Below are positions 50,001 through 59,262 of a DNA stretch of 64,000 bases, piece after piece; the first letter of the stretch is position 1; every line of letters starts with the position of its first letter. A program made the translations under genes and the position numbers. The notes beneath the pieces are model-generated. The model saw only the letters and a program-made list of their open reading frames with translations. It was not told where the DNA came from and ran no database searches. This DNA is from Providencia alcalifaciens DSM 30120 (GTDB lineage Bacteria; Pseudomonadota; Gammaproteobacteria; Enterobacterales; Enterobacteriaceae): positions 1-64,000 of the forward strand of contig NZ_ABXW01000074.1 in assembly GCF_000173415.1 (NCBI RefSeq). Direction: 5' to 3'.

Positions 50001-50453
50001 GCGGTATCCCGCTTTATCCAGCTCTTCGCGAAGGTTATCACGCGAGAGCTTATCACCTTTTGCCATCACTAAGGCATGCCCAGCAAGGAAATCGACAGGG
50101 CAGACTTTCTGCATCAAGGTATTGACCGGCAGAATCAACGCCCCTTTTTGCAAGGTTGGTAAGCGGTATAGCGTGGATAAACGGTGAGAAATGATTTCTT
50201 GATGCGGCGAAAAATTATCGTAGGGTAGCGTTTCCCAATCAGAGAGGGTTTCGATCGGATATTGGGTAAACTGTTGAAGTTCATCATGAACACGCAATGC
50301 ATTTTGCATATCACGGGTGACAATGACGACAGGTCCTTGATGGCGCTCGATCATCTCTGCACATTCTAAAGGACCCGCAGCACCGATTAAACAGCCTAAA
50401 TGGCGGACATCTCCAGCACGACTTGGAAGTTCATAACGATAATTTGACGACAT
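47007..50453 (-). CDS. mfd: Transcription-repair coupling factor Mfd
   Basis: Mfd removes RNA polymerase stalled at lesions and recruits UvrA. It has 1148 residues, the same as E. coli. The N-terminal UvrB-like module precedes a CarD-like polymerase-interacting domain (VVHIEHGVGRYQGL and EYLILTYAGEDKLYVPV). The SF2 translocase follows with Walker A GDVGFGKTEVAMRAA, DEEHRFG, TATPIPRTLNMAM and the TRG region, including QLRGRVGRS. The C-terminal domain starts near the ELRMPVLLP segment. The ATG at 50453 diverges from lolC across about 230 bp. Confidence 0.98.
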   Translation of the reverse strand: MSSNYRYELPSRAGDVRHLGCLIGAAGPLECAEMIERHQGPVVIVTRDMQNALRVHDELQQFTQYPIETLSDWETLPYDNFSPHQEIISHRLSTLYRLPTLQKGALILPVNTLMQKVCPVDFLAGHALVMAKGDKLSRDNLREELDKAGYRHVEQVLEHGEYAIRGALLDLFPMGSDFPFRIDFFDDEIDSLRTFDVDTQRTLEEVNAINLLPAHEFPTDKDAIERFRSQWRERFEVRRDPEHIYQQVSKQTLPSGIEYWQPLFFAEPLPSLFEYLPANTLFVSQNLQEPAERFQQDAQQRYESRGVDPMRPLLPPSELWLTVEQLNQNLKNWPRVQLSTEKLPKKAANTNLDYQPLPDISTQGQGKNPLEKLRQFTEQFDGTIVFSVESEGRRETVSELLGRLKIRPDIISNYFSQTQGRFAITIGAAEHGFIQPESHRALICESDLLGERVVRRRSDQRRTINTDTLIRNLAELRPGQPVVHIEHGVGRYQGLITLEAGGIPAEYLILTYAGEDKLYVPVSSLHLISRYAGGADENAPLHKLGSDSWGRARQKAAEKVRDVAAELLDIYAQRAAKAGFAFKHDKEQYQEFCQGFPFETTPDQEMAINAVLSDMCQPLAMDRLVCGDVGFGKTEVAMRAAFLAINNNKQVAVLVPTTLLAQQHYDNFRDRFANWPVRIEMLSRFKTAKEQQQIIAEAAEGKVDILIGTHKLLQSDIQWKDLGLLVVDEEHRFGVRHKERIKAMRADVDILTLTATPIPRTLNMAMSGMRDLSIIATPPARRLAVKTFVRQYDDLVVREAILRETLRGGQVYYLYNDVENIEKAKARLETLVPEARFVVGHGQMRERELERVMTDFHHQRFNVLICTTIIETGIDIPTANTIIIERADHFGLAQLHQLRGRVGRSHHQAYAYLLTPHPKAMTTDAQKRLEAISSLEDLGAGFALATHDLEIRGAGELLGEDQSGQMTTIGFTLYMELLESAVDALKEGREPSLEDLTHQQTEVELRMPVLLPDEYIHDVNIRLSFYKRIASAKDHAELDELRTELIDRFGTLPDAGKFLLSTAGIRLQAQKLGMKRIEAHEKGGFIEFNERNKVDPMFLISLLQNQPKTFRMEGPVRLKFFHDLSDRATRLAFIKQLVADFDEHQLAS

Positions 50454-50680
50454 AGAAATATTCAGCTTCTCATAGCTAACTAGTTAATTAATGATTAGTT
50501 AGGCAATTAAAAATTAATTAAACGACCCACAGAACTCATTGAGTAGTCTGAAAGTGATCTAAACAAATAGTATTAATAACAAAAAAAACCACAAAAGCGC
50601 GGTTGGGTGGTTCCATTCATCTATCGTACCCTTTATTATCCCTGAACACTTCGCTTTGGCAACAGGGACATTACGTTTTC

Positions 50681-51883
50681 ATGCATCAATCTGTCTCACT
50701 CTTTATAGGTCTACGCTATATGCGTGGGCGTGCGGTCGATAAATTTGGACGTTTTGTGTCCAGTTTGTCGGCGATTGGCATTACGCTTGGTGTTGCGGCA
50801 TTGATTACCGTAACGTCCGTGATGAATGGTTTCGAACGTTCGTTACAAGATAGCATACTTGCTTATATGCCACAGGCTATATTGACTTCAAGTACCGGAA
50901 ATATCGATCCTAATCAACATCCTATTACGGACTTGAAAAATTTACACGGCGTGAAAAAAATCGAGCCGATTGTTCAATCGGAAGTGGTTTTGCAAAGCCG
51001 AACGAACGTCGGGGTGGGGATGATGAGCGGAATTCGTTCTGATGAATCCTCATTGCTTCTGGATAAGCTGATCAGCGGCGATCGCCACGATTTAATTGAT
51101 GGCGAATATAACGTTTTTCTCGGGAATCGACTGGCAGAAACACTCGGTGTGAAACGTGGTGACCAAATCCGTTTAATCATTCCTGGTGTCAGTCAACTCA
51201 CGCCAATGGGACGCATACCAAGCCAACGCTTATTCACGGTTGCGGGCATTTTCCAAACGAATGGGGAAGCAGATACCAGTGAGCTGATCGTCGCTCAACC
51301 GGATGCGGCGCGTATGTTGCGTTATCCTGCGGGGAATATTACAGGCTGGCGCTTATACCTAGATGAACCATTACAAGTGGATGTGGCAAGTAAGCAGACG
51401 CTGCCAGAAGGCTTAGTTTGGACAGATTGGCGTGAGCGCAAAGGTGAGTTTTTCCAAGCTGTCAGAATGGAAAAAAACATGATGGGGCTATTACTGAGCC
51501 TGATTATTGCCGTTGCAGCGTTTAATATTATTACGTCGTTATCGTTATTAGTGATGGAAAAACAAGGCGAAGTCGCGATTTTGAAAACCTTAGGGCTAAA
51601 GCGTAGTAAAATTCTGACTATCTTTATGATCCAAGGCGCAGGTGCGGGCATTATTGGTACTTTAATTGGTACTGTTCTGGGCACGCTACTATCGAGCCAA
51701 TTAAATGTCATTATGCCGTTAATTGGCTTATTACCACGTGGAGTTACACTCCCGATTGTACTCGATTATCCGGGTATTCTAATTATTGCGCTTTGCGCGA
51801 TGCTGATTTCATTGCTGGCGACGCTTTATCCTTCTTGGCGTGCGGCAGCGGTTCAACCTGCTGAGGCTTTACGATATGAATAA
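50681..51883 (+). CDS. lolC: Lipoprotein-releasing ABC transporter permease LolC
   Basis: A permease subunit of LolCDE that passes lipoproteins from the inner membrane to LolA. It has one N-terminal helix ([29 protein letters not shown]), a periplasmic domain and three C-terminal helices ending [18 protein letters not shown]. The [15 protein letters not shown] hook-region segment matches E. coli. I start at the ATG at 50681 (400 residues; E. coli 399). The 26 in-frame codons before it lack homology. It overlaps lolD by 8 bases. Confidence 0.96.
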   Translation: MHQSVSLFIGLRYMRGRAVDKFGRFVSSLSAIGITLGVAALITVTSVMNGFERSLQDSILAYMPQAILTSSTGNIDPNQHPITDLKNLHGVKKIEPIVQSEVVLQSRTNVGVGMMSGIRSDESSLLLDKLISGDRHDLIDGEYNVFLGNRLAETLGVKRGDQIRLIIPGVSQLTPMGRIPSQRLFTVAGIFQTNGEADTSELIVAQPDAARMLRYPAGNITGWRLYLDEPLQVDVASKQTLPEGLVWTDWRERKGEFFQAVRMEKNMMGLLLSLIIAVAAFNIITSLSLLVMEKQGEVAILKTLGLKRSKILTIFMIQGAGAGIIGTLIGTVLGTLLSSQLNVIMPLIGLLPRGVTLPIVLDYPGILIIALCAMLISLLATLYPSWRAAAVQPAEALRYE

Positions 51884-52577
51884 CCAACCACTTCTGGTCT
51901 GTGAACATTTAAGCAAAATTTATCAAGAAGGCACACTCTCCACAGAAGTGTTAAAAAATGTCAGCTTCACGATGAACGAAGGCGAAACAATGGCTATCGT
52001 TGGGAGTTCAGGTTCAGGGAAAAGTACCTTATTACATTTACTGGGTGGGCTAGATACACCGTCTCAAGGTAATGTTATTTTTCGCGGGCAGCATATTAAC
52101 CAGCTTTCATCGGATGCGCGTGCGGCTATTCGAAATAAAGACTTAGGCTTTATTTATCAGTTTCATCACTTATTACCTGATTTTACTGCATTAGAAAATG
52201 TGGCAATGCCGCTGTTAATTGGTGGTGTGGCAAAAGCGACTGCGTTAGCGAAAGCGACTGAAATGTTGACGGCAGTAGGGCTTGAGCATCGCGCAAATCA
52301 TCGCCCATCAGAGCTATCGGGCGGGGAACGTCAACGAGTGGCCATCGCCCGAGCGCTCGTAAATGACCCTGCATTAGTTTTGGCAGATGAGCCTACGGGT
52401 AACCTCGACTTACGTAATGCGGATGCAATTTTTGAATTGCTAGGGGAATTAAACCGCAAGCAAAAAACGGCGTTTTTGGTGGTTACCCACGATATGAAAC
52501 TCGCAAATCGTTTATCCCGTCGTTTAGAAATGCGTGATGGCCATCTGCAACAGGAAATTACGTTGGGGGCAATGTAA
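51876..52577 (+). CDS. lolD: Lipoprotein-releasing ABC transporter ATPase LolD
   Basis: Powers lipoprotein release by ATP hydrolysis. Walker A is GSSGSGKST, the signature is [15 protein letters not shown], Walker B is [12 protein letters not shown], and the switch His is in VVTHDMKLA. It has 233 residues, as in E. coli, from the ATG at 51876 inside the end of lolC. It overlaps lolE by one base, so the three genes are translationally coupled. Confidence 0.97.
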   Translation: MNNQPLLVCEHLSKIYQEGTLSTEVLKNVSFTMNEGETMAIVGSSGSGKSTLLHLLGGLDTPSQGNVIFRGQHINQLSSDARAAIRNKDLGFIYQFHHLLPDFTALENVAMPLLIGGVAKATALAKATEMLTAVGLEHRANHRPSELSGGERQRVAIARALVNDPALVLADEPTGNLDLRNADAIFELLGELNRKQKTAFLVVTHDMKLANRLSRRLEMRDGHLQQEITLGAM

Positions 52578-53824
52578 TGATTAACATGCCACTGACGCTT
52601 TTAGCGGCATTGCGATTTAGCCGAGGACGCCGCAGGACAGGGATGGTGTCTTTGGTGTCGATTGTGTCGACACTGGGCATTGTATTGGGTGTTGCGGTAT
52701 TAATTATTGGTTTAAGTGCCATGAATGGCTTCGAGCGAGAGCTAAATAACCGAGTTCTCTCCGTGGTACCGCATGGGCAAATTTATGCAGTAGAAGCGCC
52801 TTATCAAGATTGGGAATTTGCTCAAAATGTCATTCGTAAAACGCCCGGTGTACAAGCGGTTAGCCCTTATGTGAATTTTACGGGGTTACTTGAGCGTGGT
52901 GCCAATCTTAAAGCAATTCAGATTATGGGCGTATCCCATGAAACAGAATCGCAAGTGAGTGCGTTACCTGAGTTTATTTTGAATGATGCTTGGCAACACT
53001 TTGAGGCGGGGAAACAATCAATTATTTTGGGGCAAGGGGTTGCTAACTCGTTGAATGTGAAAGTAGGGGATTGGGTGACTATCATGATCCCTAATACTGA
53101 TGACAGCATGAAAATTCAACAACCTAGACGCATTCGTGTTCAAGTCACGGGTATTTTTCGCTTAAGTGGTTTGCTTGACCATCAACTTGCTCTCGTTCCG
53201 CTGGCGGATGCTCAGGAATATTTAGGTTATGGTAATGGTATCAGTGGCTTTGAAATTAAAGCTAAAGATCCTTTTGAAGCCGATAAAGTGGTGTATGACG
53301 CGGGTCTTAAAACCATGCATCACGTTGTGGTGAAAAGCTGGATTGGCGATTACGGCTATATGTACAATGACATTCAAGTCGTACGTAGCGTCATGTACTT
53401 AGCGATGATTTTAGTCATCGGTGTAGCGTGCTTTAACATTGTTTCCACGTTGGTGATGGCAGTGAAAGACAAAAGTAGCGACATCGCTGTATTACGGACA
53501 TTAGGGGCAAAAGATAGGCAAATTCGTGCGATCTTCCTGTGGTATGGGTTGATTGGTGGATTGATTGGCTCATTAATCGGTGTGGTGTTGGGAGTGCTAG
53601 TTTCGTTAAATTTGACGACGCTGATTAAAGGATTGGAAGTGATTATCGGTCATCCTATTTTATCCGGAGATGTCTATTTTATTGATTTCTTGCCTTCTGA
53701 GCTGCATGTGATGGATGTGGTTTATGTTCTCTTCACGACAGTGATTTTGAGTTTATTGGCAAGTTGGTATCCAGCACGACGTGCCAGTAAATTAGACCCA
53801 GCCCGTATTTTAAGCGGGCAGTAA
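52577..53824 (+). CDS. lolE: Lipoprotein-releasing ABC transporter permease LolE
   Basis: The second permease, homologous to Lol[46 protein letters not shown] at the N-terminus (given in part), a large periplasmic domain, and the C-terminal ABC-permease repeat with [25 protein letters not shown] and [15 protein letters not shown]. It has 415 residues against 414 in E. coli. nagK, which follows lolE in E. coli, is absent here. Confidence 0.96.
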   Translation: MINMPLTLLAALRFSRGRRRTGMVSLVSIVSTLGIVLGVAVLIIGLSAMNGFERELNNRVLSVVPHGQIYAVEAPYQDWEFAQNVIRKTPGVQAVSPYVNFTGLLERGANLKAIQIMGVSHETESQVSALPEFILNDAWQHFEAGKQSIILGQGVANSLNVKVGDWVTIMIPNTDDSMKIQQPRRIRVQVTGIFRLSGLLDHQLALVPLADAQEYLGYGNGISGFEIKAKDPFEADKVVYDAGLKTMHHVVVKSWIGDYGYMYNDIQVVRSVMYLAMILVIGVACFNIVSTLVMAVKDKSSDIAVLRTLGAKDRQIRAIFLWYGLIGGLIGSLIGVVLGVLVSLNLTTLIKGLEVIIGHPILSGDVYFIDFLPSELHVMDVVYVLFTTVILSLLASWYPARRASKLDPARILSGQ

Positions 53825-53830
53825 TCTATT

Positions 53831-53860
53831 CGGCGCGGATGATGATATTCGCGCCGCCTT
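53831..53860. terminator. Hairpin between lolE and the CYTH gene
   Basis: A 7-bp GC-rich stem (53831-53837 with 53850-53856) is followed by CCTTTCATT. Its convergent-gene position supports termination, but the T run is poor. Confidence 0.5.
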
Positions 53861-53863
53861 TCA

Positions 53864-54415
53864 TTATTTAGCCATACACTCGAGATAGACCTGCTTGTAG
53901 CTACGCGTTTCAATTAAGTCCTCATTAAAACCGTACTTTTCGGCGGTGGACAGTAACTTTATGTACAAGTTGTTTAACTCACTCTCATCATCAGTCATAA
54001 TCGCAAATTCAGCAAACCAGCCAATGCCCTCTAAGTAGTCAATGGTGATATGGATATCATCTAAAAAGTAGATACTCCGTTGCTTAGCGAGGGTGAGGTA
54101 ACACTGATAACCTAATGTGGTCAGCATATTTTTGACATGCTGGCAGTCTGCGATATCTATCGCTTTACATTCAGATGAACTGGGTCCTTTGACAATCCAC
54201 AGTTTAATTCCTGATGGGGTCATCTCTCTGACCGACATACTGATGTTTTGTGTAGCTAACGGGTTATCAGGGTAATCAAAAAAATCATCAACTTCATGAT
54301 TATTCACTGTAAATACTTCGACGTTATCCTGGGTAAGTTGCGCCAGAAATGTGTCTGAATTGGGCAATATGAATTTAATTTCGGCTTCATACTTACCGAC
54401 GAAATGTTCACTCAT
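53864..54415 (-). CDS. CYTH-domain protein (class IV adenylate cyclase-like)
   Basis: A soluble protein of about 183 residues with the CYTH signature ExExK at residues 10-14 (YEAEIKF). Acidic and basic strands typical of the triphosphate-tunnel fold follow, such as SVREMTPSGIKLWIVKGP, KQRSIYFLDDIHITIDYLEGIGWFAEF and ESELNNLYIKLL. It resembles CyaB-type adenylate cyclases and also thiamine-triphosphatases, so the substrate is open: ATP, thiamine triphosphate or inorganic triphosphate. The ATG at 54415 is preferred over a TTG at 54427. The gene is in a segment that differs from E. coli. Confidence 0.75.
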   Translation of the reverse strand: MSEHFVGKYEAEIKFILPNSDTFLAQLTQDNVEVFTVNNHEVDDFFDYPDNPLATQNISMSVREMTPSGIKLWIVKGPSSSECKAIDIADCQHVKNMLTTLGYQCYLTLAKQRSIYFLDDIHITIDYLEGIGWFAEFAIMTDDESELNNLYIKLLSTAEKYGFNEDLIETRSYKQVYLECMAK

Positions 54416-54517
54416 TCCGCTATCCAAGATGATTTAGGGTGGGAGCATAGTAACATAAAGGGTGATAATGAGACTGAAGATTATGTTAATCCATATCAAA
54501 GAATGGCTAGTTAATGA

Positions 54518-54550
54518 GGCGCGAAGAAGTGTTCGCGCCTTGCTGTTTTA
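54518..54550. terminator. Hairpin behind the SGNH hydrolase gene
   Basis: A perfect 8-bp GC-rich stem (54518-54525 with 54532-54539) lies just behind the hydrolase stop. The plus side has TTGCTGTTTT, the minus side no T run. Confidence 0.45.
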
Positions 54551-55729
54551 AATACCAATAATGTCATCAAGGGAAATCGCGTTGGCAATGAGTATATGCC
54601 CAGCATAATTAAGGTGGAGATGGTCACCAGAATCATAGACTAAAGCCAATTGTTGAGGTTTTTGAGGGTCGCGAACCCATTGTTCATTATCAATCACAGC
54701 ATCAAATTCACCGCTGTTACGCATCCATTGATTAACTTCTTGGCGAATGACTTCTTTCTCGGGAGTATAGAAATTTTCTAATCCATATTCTTCTGTAGAA
54801 CGTAATGGAACGAGCGTGACACCCACTACGCGAATATGATGTTCATGAGCTTGGCGAATTAATTGCCGATACCCCTCAATTAATTCATAGGCAGTCGGTA
54901 TACAGTTTATTGGGGCGAGGGCTGTTTGCGCGAGCCCAATATCATTTAAGCCGACTTGAACGATACACGTGGTGACGCCCTCCAGGTCAATAACATCGCG
55001 ATGAAAGCGAGATAATGTACTGATCCCAATGCCATCTTTTAGCAAACGGGACCCCGATTGCCCTGCATTGACTACGGCGGTTTTATGAGAAATGGCACGT
55101 TCGGCAAGGAAATCAACCCAGCGATGATAACGATTCATCTCGACGCCGTTACCATCTACCATCGAATCGCCAATCACGACAACCGTTTGATTATGTGTAT
55201 CGGATTGAGTATCAACGCGTTCTAATAATAAACGCGAACTGATTGGCATACTGTTATTGGGATAGGCTTTATGAACACAGTTGCCTGATGCTAATTGAGA
55301 GTAGTGACGAGCATCCCAATGGAAGGTTTCCACGGGAGTGAGCTCAGGAAAGTAGCTGAGCAATATTATCTCGGATAAATTGGCGATGGGATGCGCTATT
55401 TCATCACTGTATATCACTTGCCCCGCAGGGATAGTGACCTGAGCTTGACCATTAAACTGAATAGGGGCCGTCCATGATTCTCCTAAAGGGGGCGTCACGG
55501 TAATGGCGTTATCTCCTAGAACTAAAGGTTGAGAGCCATAGCGGTTTGAGAAAACAAAACGCAGTTTGTTACCCCCTAACGTGATACGTAATGTTTGGTA
55601 TAAGGTTTGTTCGCACAATGATGTTGGTATTTCCAGAGAAAATGGAAATGCTTCGTCCGTTGTGGGTTGTGAGGTAGAAAGCCATGTACATACCCATGAA
55701 TGATGGGTGGATGCATTTAATGGTGACAT
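54548..55729 (-). CDS. SGNH/GDSL-type esterase-like hydrolase
   Basis: A 393-residue protein without a signal peptide. An N-terminal beta-rich domain (about 1-170, LRITLGGNKLRFVFSNRYG) precedes an SGNH hydrolase domain with the catalytic Ser in VVIGDSMVDG, block II NAGQSGSRLL, block III QVGLNDIGLA and the block V Asp/His in DSGDHLHLNYAGH. Members act on esters of carbohydrates or lipids; the substrate here is unknown. It lies 30 bp behind the TetR gene on the same strand, so the repressor probably controls it too. Confidence 0.83.
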   Translation of the reverse strand: MSPLNASTHHSWVCTWLSTSQPTTDEAFPFSLEIPTSLCEQTLYQTLRITLGGNKLRFVFSNRYGSQPLVLGDNAITVTPPLGESWTAPIQFNGQAQVTIPAGQVIYSDEIAHPIANLSEIILLSYFPELTPVETFHWDARHYSQLASGNCVHKAYPNNSMPISSRLLLERVDTQSDTHNQTVVVIGDSMVDGNGVEMNRYHRWVDFLAERAISHKTAVVNAGQSGSRLLKDGIGISTLSRFHRDVIDLEGVTTCIVQVGLNDIGLAQTALAPINCIPTAYELIEGYRQLIRQAHEHHIRVVGVTLVPLRSTEEYGLENFYTPEKEVIRQEVNQWMRNSGEFDAVIDNEQWVRDPQKPQQLALVYDSGDHLHLNYAGHILIANAISLDDIIGI

Positions 55730-55759
55730 TGTGCTTTATCCTAGAAATCACGCTTAAAA

Positions 55760-56365
55760 TTAGCGTGTTGATGTTGCTGTAAATGAATCAAAACCACGCA
55801 TTGCAACATTCACCATGGCCAGTAAATGTGTTTGACTCACTCCATCGCGCGCTTGAATGGAAATGCCATGAAATAGTGTTGCAATATAATGACCTAACGC
55901 TTGAGTGTCGGTATTAGAGGGTAAATCACCCGCGATCACGCCATCTTTTAGGCGCTGCATGATAGCCGTAGTACGAGCTTGTCGATAACTGGCTAACCAA
56001 GACATGATATTTTCATTTTCACTGGCATAGTTAGTGAGTGAGAGTACCACCATACAGCCTTGAGGATGTTCTTTCTGGGTATAGGTTTCTACGGCTTGGG
56101 TTAACAATTGCTCTATAGCGAAACGGGTATTGGGTTCTTGCAGGGCAGTATCTGCAAAAGCACCTTCTTGATTAAGATAAAGGTCAATAGCTTCACGAAA
56201 AAGATTCTCTTTTGAGCCAAATGCGGCATAAATACGTGCAGATGCAATTCCCAGTGCAGACACTAAATCAGACATCGACGTGCCTTCATAGCCCCGCTGC
56301 CAAAAGACAAGCTTAGCTTTATTCAATGCCGCGTCACGGTCGAACTCTCTCGGTCTTCCTGCCAT
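55760..56365 (-). CDS. TetR-family transcriptional regulator
   Basis: A 201-residue one-component repressor. The N-terminal HTH (about 8-55) has REFDRDAALNKAKLVFWQRGYEGTSMSDLVSALG and IYAAFGSKENLFREAI; the C-terminal half is the ligand domain. AGAGGAG stands 7 bases before the ATG at 56365; the upstream in-frame ATG at 56398 is less likely. It is divergent from an exported epoxide hydrolase with three palindromes between, an arrangement like cifR and cif in Pseudomonas. I expect autoregulation and control of both flanking hydrolases. Confidence 0.85.
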   Translation of the reverse strand: MAGRPREFDRDAALNKAKLVFWQRGYEGTSMSDLVSALGIASARIYAAFGSKENLFREAIDLYLNQEGAFADTALQEPNTRFAIEQLLTQAVETYTQKEHPQGCMVVLSLTNYASENENIMSWLASYRQARTTAIMQRLKDGVIAGDLPSNTDTQALGHYIATLFHGISIQARDGVSQTHLLAMVNVAMRGFDSFTATSTR

Positions 56366-56409
56366 AACAATTACTCCTCTAAGTGATAATGCATTCATAC
56401 TATCACTTC

Positions 56410-56492
56410 TTTGTCGAATGACAAATAATTATTGTTTATCGATTGACAAAGAATTAAAAAAACCTTTAACCTATTTATTGTTGATCGACAAA
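56410..56492. promoter_or_regulatory. Three operator-like palindromes between the TetR gene and the epoxide hydrolase
   Basis: TTTGTCGAATGACAAA (56410-56425), TTTATCGATTGACAAA (56435-56450) and a more distant ATTGTTGATCGACAAA (56477-56492) share the pattern TTTRTCGAwTGACAAA. Spacing is about 25 then 42 bp. They are good candidates for TetR operators covering both promoters. Confidence 0.65.
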
Positions 56493-56552
56493 CAATTGAT
56501 GCGACTCGTGAATGAGTGGCTTTTTACTCACATAAAAGTGTATGGAACAAAT

Positions 56553-57530
56553 ATGAATTCGGTATTTAAAAAGGTGTTGCTCGTCTCCCTGATGACGCTC
56601 TCTTTGCAAGCAACAGCTACGTTAGCAGCAGGAAATCTAACTCAAACAGTCAAAAGTGCTGCGCTTCCAACCATTGAGGCGAATGAAGCCAGCTTTCAAC
56701 ATCACTATGTGAAAGTGAACGGGCATCGCCTTCACTATGTTACCGCAGGGGAAGGGGAGCCGGTCTTATTGATCCCCGGCTGGCCACAAACGTGGTATAC
56801 ATGGCGCTATGTGATGACGGAGCTCGCTGCTAATGGTTATACCGCTATTGCTGTCGATCCACTGGGAACAGGGTATTCTGATAAGCCAGACAATGGCTAT
56901 GATACGGGCGCTGCCGCAACCACATTGCACGAAATGATGAAACAATTGGGTCATACTCACTATTCGGTAATAGGGCATGATATTGGCATGTGGGTGGGGT
57001 ATGCGCTGGCGAGTGATTATCCCGCCGACGTGAAAAAGATAGCCTTAACAGAAGCGGTTATTCCAGGATTAGCGCCAGCACCAACGATTTTTGTGGATCC
57101 TGAGGAGAATATTTTCCTCTGGCATTTTATGTTTAACCAAGTGCGAGATTTACCTGAAACGCTGACGGCAGGTAGAGAGCGCGAGTATCTTAACTTTATT
57201 TTTGATAATTGGGCTTATCGCCGTGATCGCGTTGCCGCGCAGACGTATATTGATGCGTATGCTTCACCGGGTGGGCTGCGGGCTGGTTTTGCCTATTACC
57301 GCGCTATTCCACAGACGATCGAGCAAAATAAACTGCGAGCACAAAAAAAGCTCACTATGCCGGTGTTGGCGATAGGGGCAGATCAGGCAACCCGAGATGC
57401 ACCGCAATTGACATTACAGGGGCGGGCAATCCAATTACAAGGGGCGATGCTTGGGGAGTGTGGTCACTTTGTGACGGAAGAGTGTCCTGAGCAGTTAATG
57501 AGCCACATTTTACCGTTTTTGAAAAAATAA
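56553..57530 (+). CDS. Exported alpha/beta-hydrolase resembling the Cif epoxide hydrolase
   Basis: A 325-residue protein with a Sec signal (about 1-26, to LAA). The catalytic set of epoxide hydrolases is present: nucleophile Asp143 in GHDIGMW, charge-relay His305 in CGHFVTEECPEQ, Glu167 in LTEAVIPG, and His191 in WHFMF and Tyr248/249 in FAYYRA as ring-opening pair. These last two features are peculiar to Pseudomonas Cif. The oxyanion loop reads IPGWPQTW instead of the usual HGxP. GGAA precedes the ATG at 56553; a longer in-frame reading from 56418 runs through the operators and is rejected. Haloacetate dehalogenases are the alternative. Confidence 0.78.
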   Translation: MNSVFKKVLLVSLMTLSLQATATLAAGNLTQTVKSAALPTIEANEASFQHHYVKVNGHRLHYVTAGEGEPVLLIPGWPQTWYTWRYVMTELAANGYTAIAVDPLGTGYSDKPDNGYDTGAAATTLHEMMKQLGHTHYSVIGHDIGMWVGYALASDYPADVKKIALTEAVIPGLAPAPTIFVDPEENIFLWHFMFNQVRDLPETLTAGREREYLNFIFDNWAYRRDRVAAQTYIDAYASPGGLRAGFAYYRAIPQTIEQNKLRAQKKLTMPVLAIGADQATRDAPQLTLQGRAIQLQGAMLGECGHFVTEECPEQLMSHILPFLKK

Positions 57531-57538
57531 TATCTGAA

Positions 57539-57569
57539 ACAAAAAGGGAAGCTACAGTGAGCTTCCCTT
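57539..57569 (-). terminator. Terminator of yqhA
   Basis: A perfect 10-bp stem (57544-57553 with 57560-57569) with TTTTTG on the minus strand. It can also serve the convergent hydrolase gene. Confidence 0.8.
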
Positions 57570-57603
57570 CAGATTGATGACGAACCGCGTGTATTGAGAA
57601 TGA

Positions 57604-58101
57604 TTAATACTTGGCTTTCTTGGTCATTTTATCCAAATAACCCATCACAAACGCTGATAGCACGAAGGTTAAATGAAGGATCACATACCACATCAACTTA
57701 TCGTTTTCGACGTTTTTGAGGTTCATGAAAATCTTCAATAAGTGGATGGATGAAATGGCGACAATGGAGGCTGCCACTTTATTTTTCAATGAGGTGGCAT
57801 CCATCGTGCCAATCCAATTGAGTTTTTCATGATGATCTGACAAGTTTAACTGCGAGACGAAGTTTTCGTAGCCTGAAAACATGACCATCACCAGTAAACC
57901 ACCAACCAGCGCCATATCAATCAGTGAGAGCAGAGTTAGGATTAAATCTGACTCTGGAATGGCAAAAATATTTGGCAGGATATGAAAAACTTCTTGGAAA
58001 AATTTAATGGTTAACGCGAGCAATGTCAGCGATAGCCCTAAATAGATGGGTGCGAGGATCCAACGTGATGCGTACATCATTCTTTCAAAAAACTTTTCCA
58101 T
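57604..58101 (-). CDS. yqhA: YqhA/UPF0114 inner-membrane protein
   Basis: A 165-residue protein with four predicted membrane helices, almost identical in family segments to E. coli Yqh[54 protein letters not shown] (given in part), [24 protein letters not shown] and [19 protein letters not shown]. The function is unknown. It is located away from its E. coli neighbours. Confidence 0.93.
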   Translation of the reverse strand: MEKFFERMMYASRWILAPIYLGLSLTLLALTIKFFQEVFHILPNIFAIPESDLILTLLSLIDMALVGGLLVMVMFSGYENFVSQLNLSDHHEKLNWIGTMDATSLKNKVAASIVAISSIHLLKIFMNLKNVENDKLMWYVILHLTFVLSAFVMGYLDKMTKKAKY

Positions 58102-58393
58102 GCCAATCCTTCAAATTATAAAAATCAAAAATAGAGAGATGATGGGTATTTTAGCGGTTAGGTGTGATGAGGATAAAGTTTTTTGTCATCAAAAAGTGAA
58201 AAAAATGTCCTTTTGATAATAAAAAAGTTATTAACTCGAGATTATTGGGATAATTGTTTTACTTTGCTGAGGATGATGGATGCTAGTATGTTACTATTCA
58301 AATTATGTATAAATGACATAATTATTGTCATTAGATTTTTTTACTAGAGTTGTATTTCGACAAATTCATTGCAAGGATGAAAGGAAATTTCCG

Positions 58394-59221
58394 ATGTTGC
58401 GATTTCGCCGTAGAATGAAAAAAGCAAGTAAAAACAAATGCAAACGCCGTCAGCGACTTCGTAATCGTTCTTACTACATTGATAATAAACTGTTGAGTAT
58501 GCAAAATATTAACGTGGTTGTATTAACGGGTGCGGGTATTTCTGCGGAGTCAGGAATTCAAACGTTTCGTTCAGCAGATGGTTTGTGGGAAGAGCATCGC
58601 GTAGAAGATGTTGCGACACCCGAAGGTTTTGCGCGTGACCCCCAATTAGTTCAGCGTTTTTATAATGAACGTCGTCGTCAGTTACAGCAAGAGGATATTC
58701 AGCCAAACGCAGCGCACTATGCATTAGCAAAATTAGAACACGCTCTTGGGGATAGATTTCTGCTTGTTACTCAGAATATTGATAATTTACATGAGCGTGC
58801 GGGTAGCAAGCGTGTTGTGCATATGCATGGAGAATTACTCAAAGTGCGTTGTAATTGGTCGAACCAAGTTCTGGAGTGGAAAGGGGATTTATCGGTTGAG
58901 GAACGTTGTCACTGTTGCCAATTTCCACAACCTTTACGCCCGCACATCGTGTGGTTTGGGGAGATGCCATTTGAAATGGATAGGATCTACCAAGCATTAG
59001 GGGAAGCGACCCTGTTTATTTCGATAGGCACATCAGGACACGTTTATCCAGCAGCGGGCTTTGTGCATGAAGCGCGTTTGCAAGGGGCTCATACGGTGCA
59101 GCTAAACTTAGAACCTAGCCAAGTAGAAAGTGAATTTGAAGAGCGCCATTATGGCTTAGCGAGTAAAGTTGTGAGTGACTATGTGGATGACTTACTTGCA
59201 AAACTCAATCACAAATCATGA
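58394..59221 (+). CDS. cobB: NAD-dependent protein deacylase (sirtuin) CobB
   Basis: Removes acetyl and succinyl groups from lysines using NAD, controlling metabolic enzymes such as acetyl-CoA synthetase. The Arg/Lys-rich N-terminus precedes the sirtuin core: [29 protein letters not shown], catalytic His in [13 protein letters not shown], Zn-type Cys in CHCC, and [14 protein letters not shown] start at 58394 because AAGGAA is 7 bases upstream, giving 275 residues and the long CobB form. The stop codon lies inside a 44-base palindrome. Confidence 0.95.
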   Translation: MLRFRRRMKKASKNKCKRRQRLRNRSYYIDNKLLSMQNINVVVLTGAGISAESGIQTFRSADGLWEEHRVEDVATPEGFARDPQLVQRFYNERRRQLQQEDIQPNAAHYALAKLEHALGDRFLLVTQNIDNLHERAGSKRVVHMHGELLKVRCNWSNQVLEWKGDLSVEERCHCCQFPQPLRPHIVWFGEMPFEMDRIYQALGEATLFISIGTSGHVYPAAGFVHEARLQGAHTVQLNLEPSQVESEFEERHYGLASKVVSDYVDDLLAKLNHKS

Positions 59222-59259
59222 TAATAGTAGGGAGCGATAGCTCCCTACTATTATCATGA
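59216..59259. terminator. Perfect 20-bp hairpin overlapping the cobB stop
   Basis: Positions 59216-59235 pair perfectly with 59240-59259 around a GATA loop, and the TGA of cobB (59219-59221) is inside the stem. The convergent SDR gene ends at 59263, so the stem serves both 3' ends. There is no T run. Confidence 0.7.
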
Positions 59260-59262
59260 CGA

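Noticed and set aside
50587-50612. AACCAC/GTGGTT hairpin with T run on the minus strand before mfd
   Set aside because: Only 6 bp of stem with a 14-nt loop, and it would terminate transcripts running from lolC antisense; no gene needs it.
56418-56552. Longer N-terminus of the epoxide hydrolase (45 extra codons)
   Set aside because: It would run through the operators, lacks a ribosome-binding site and would precede a perfect signal peptide.
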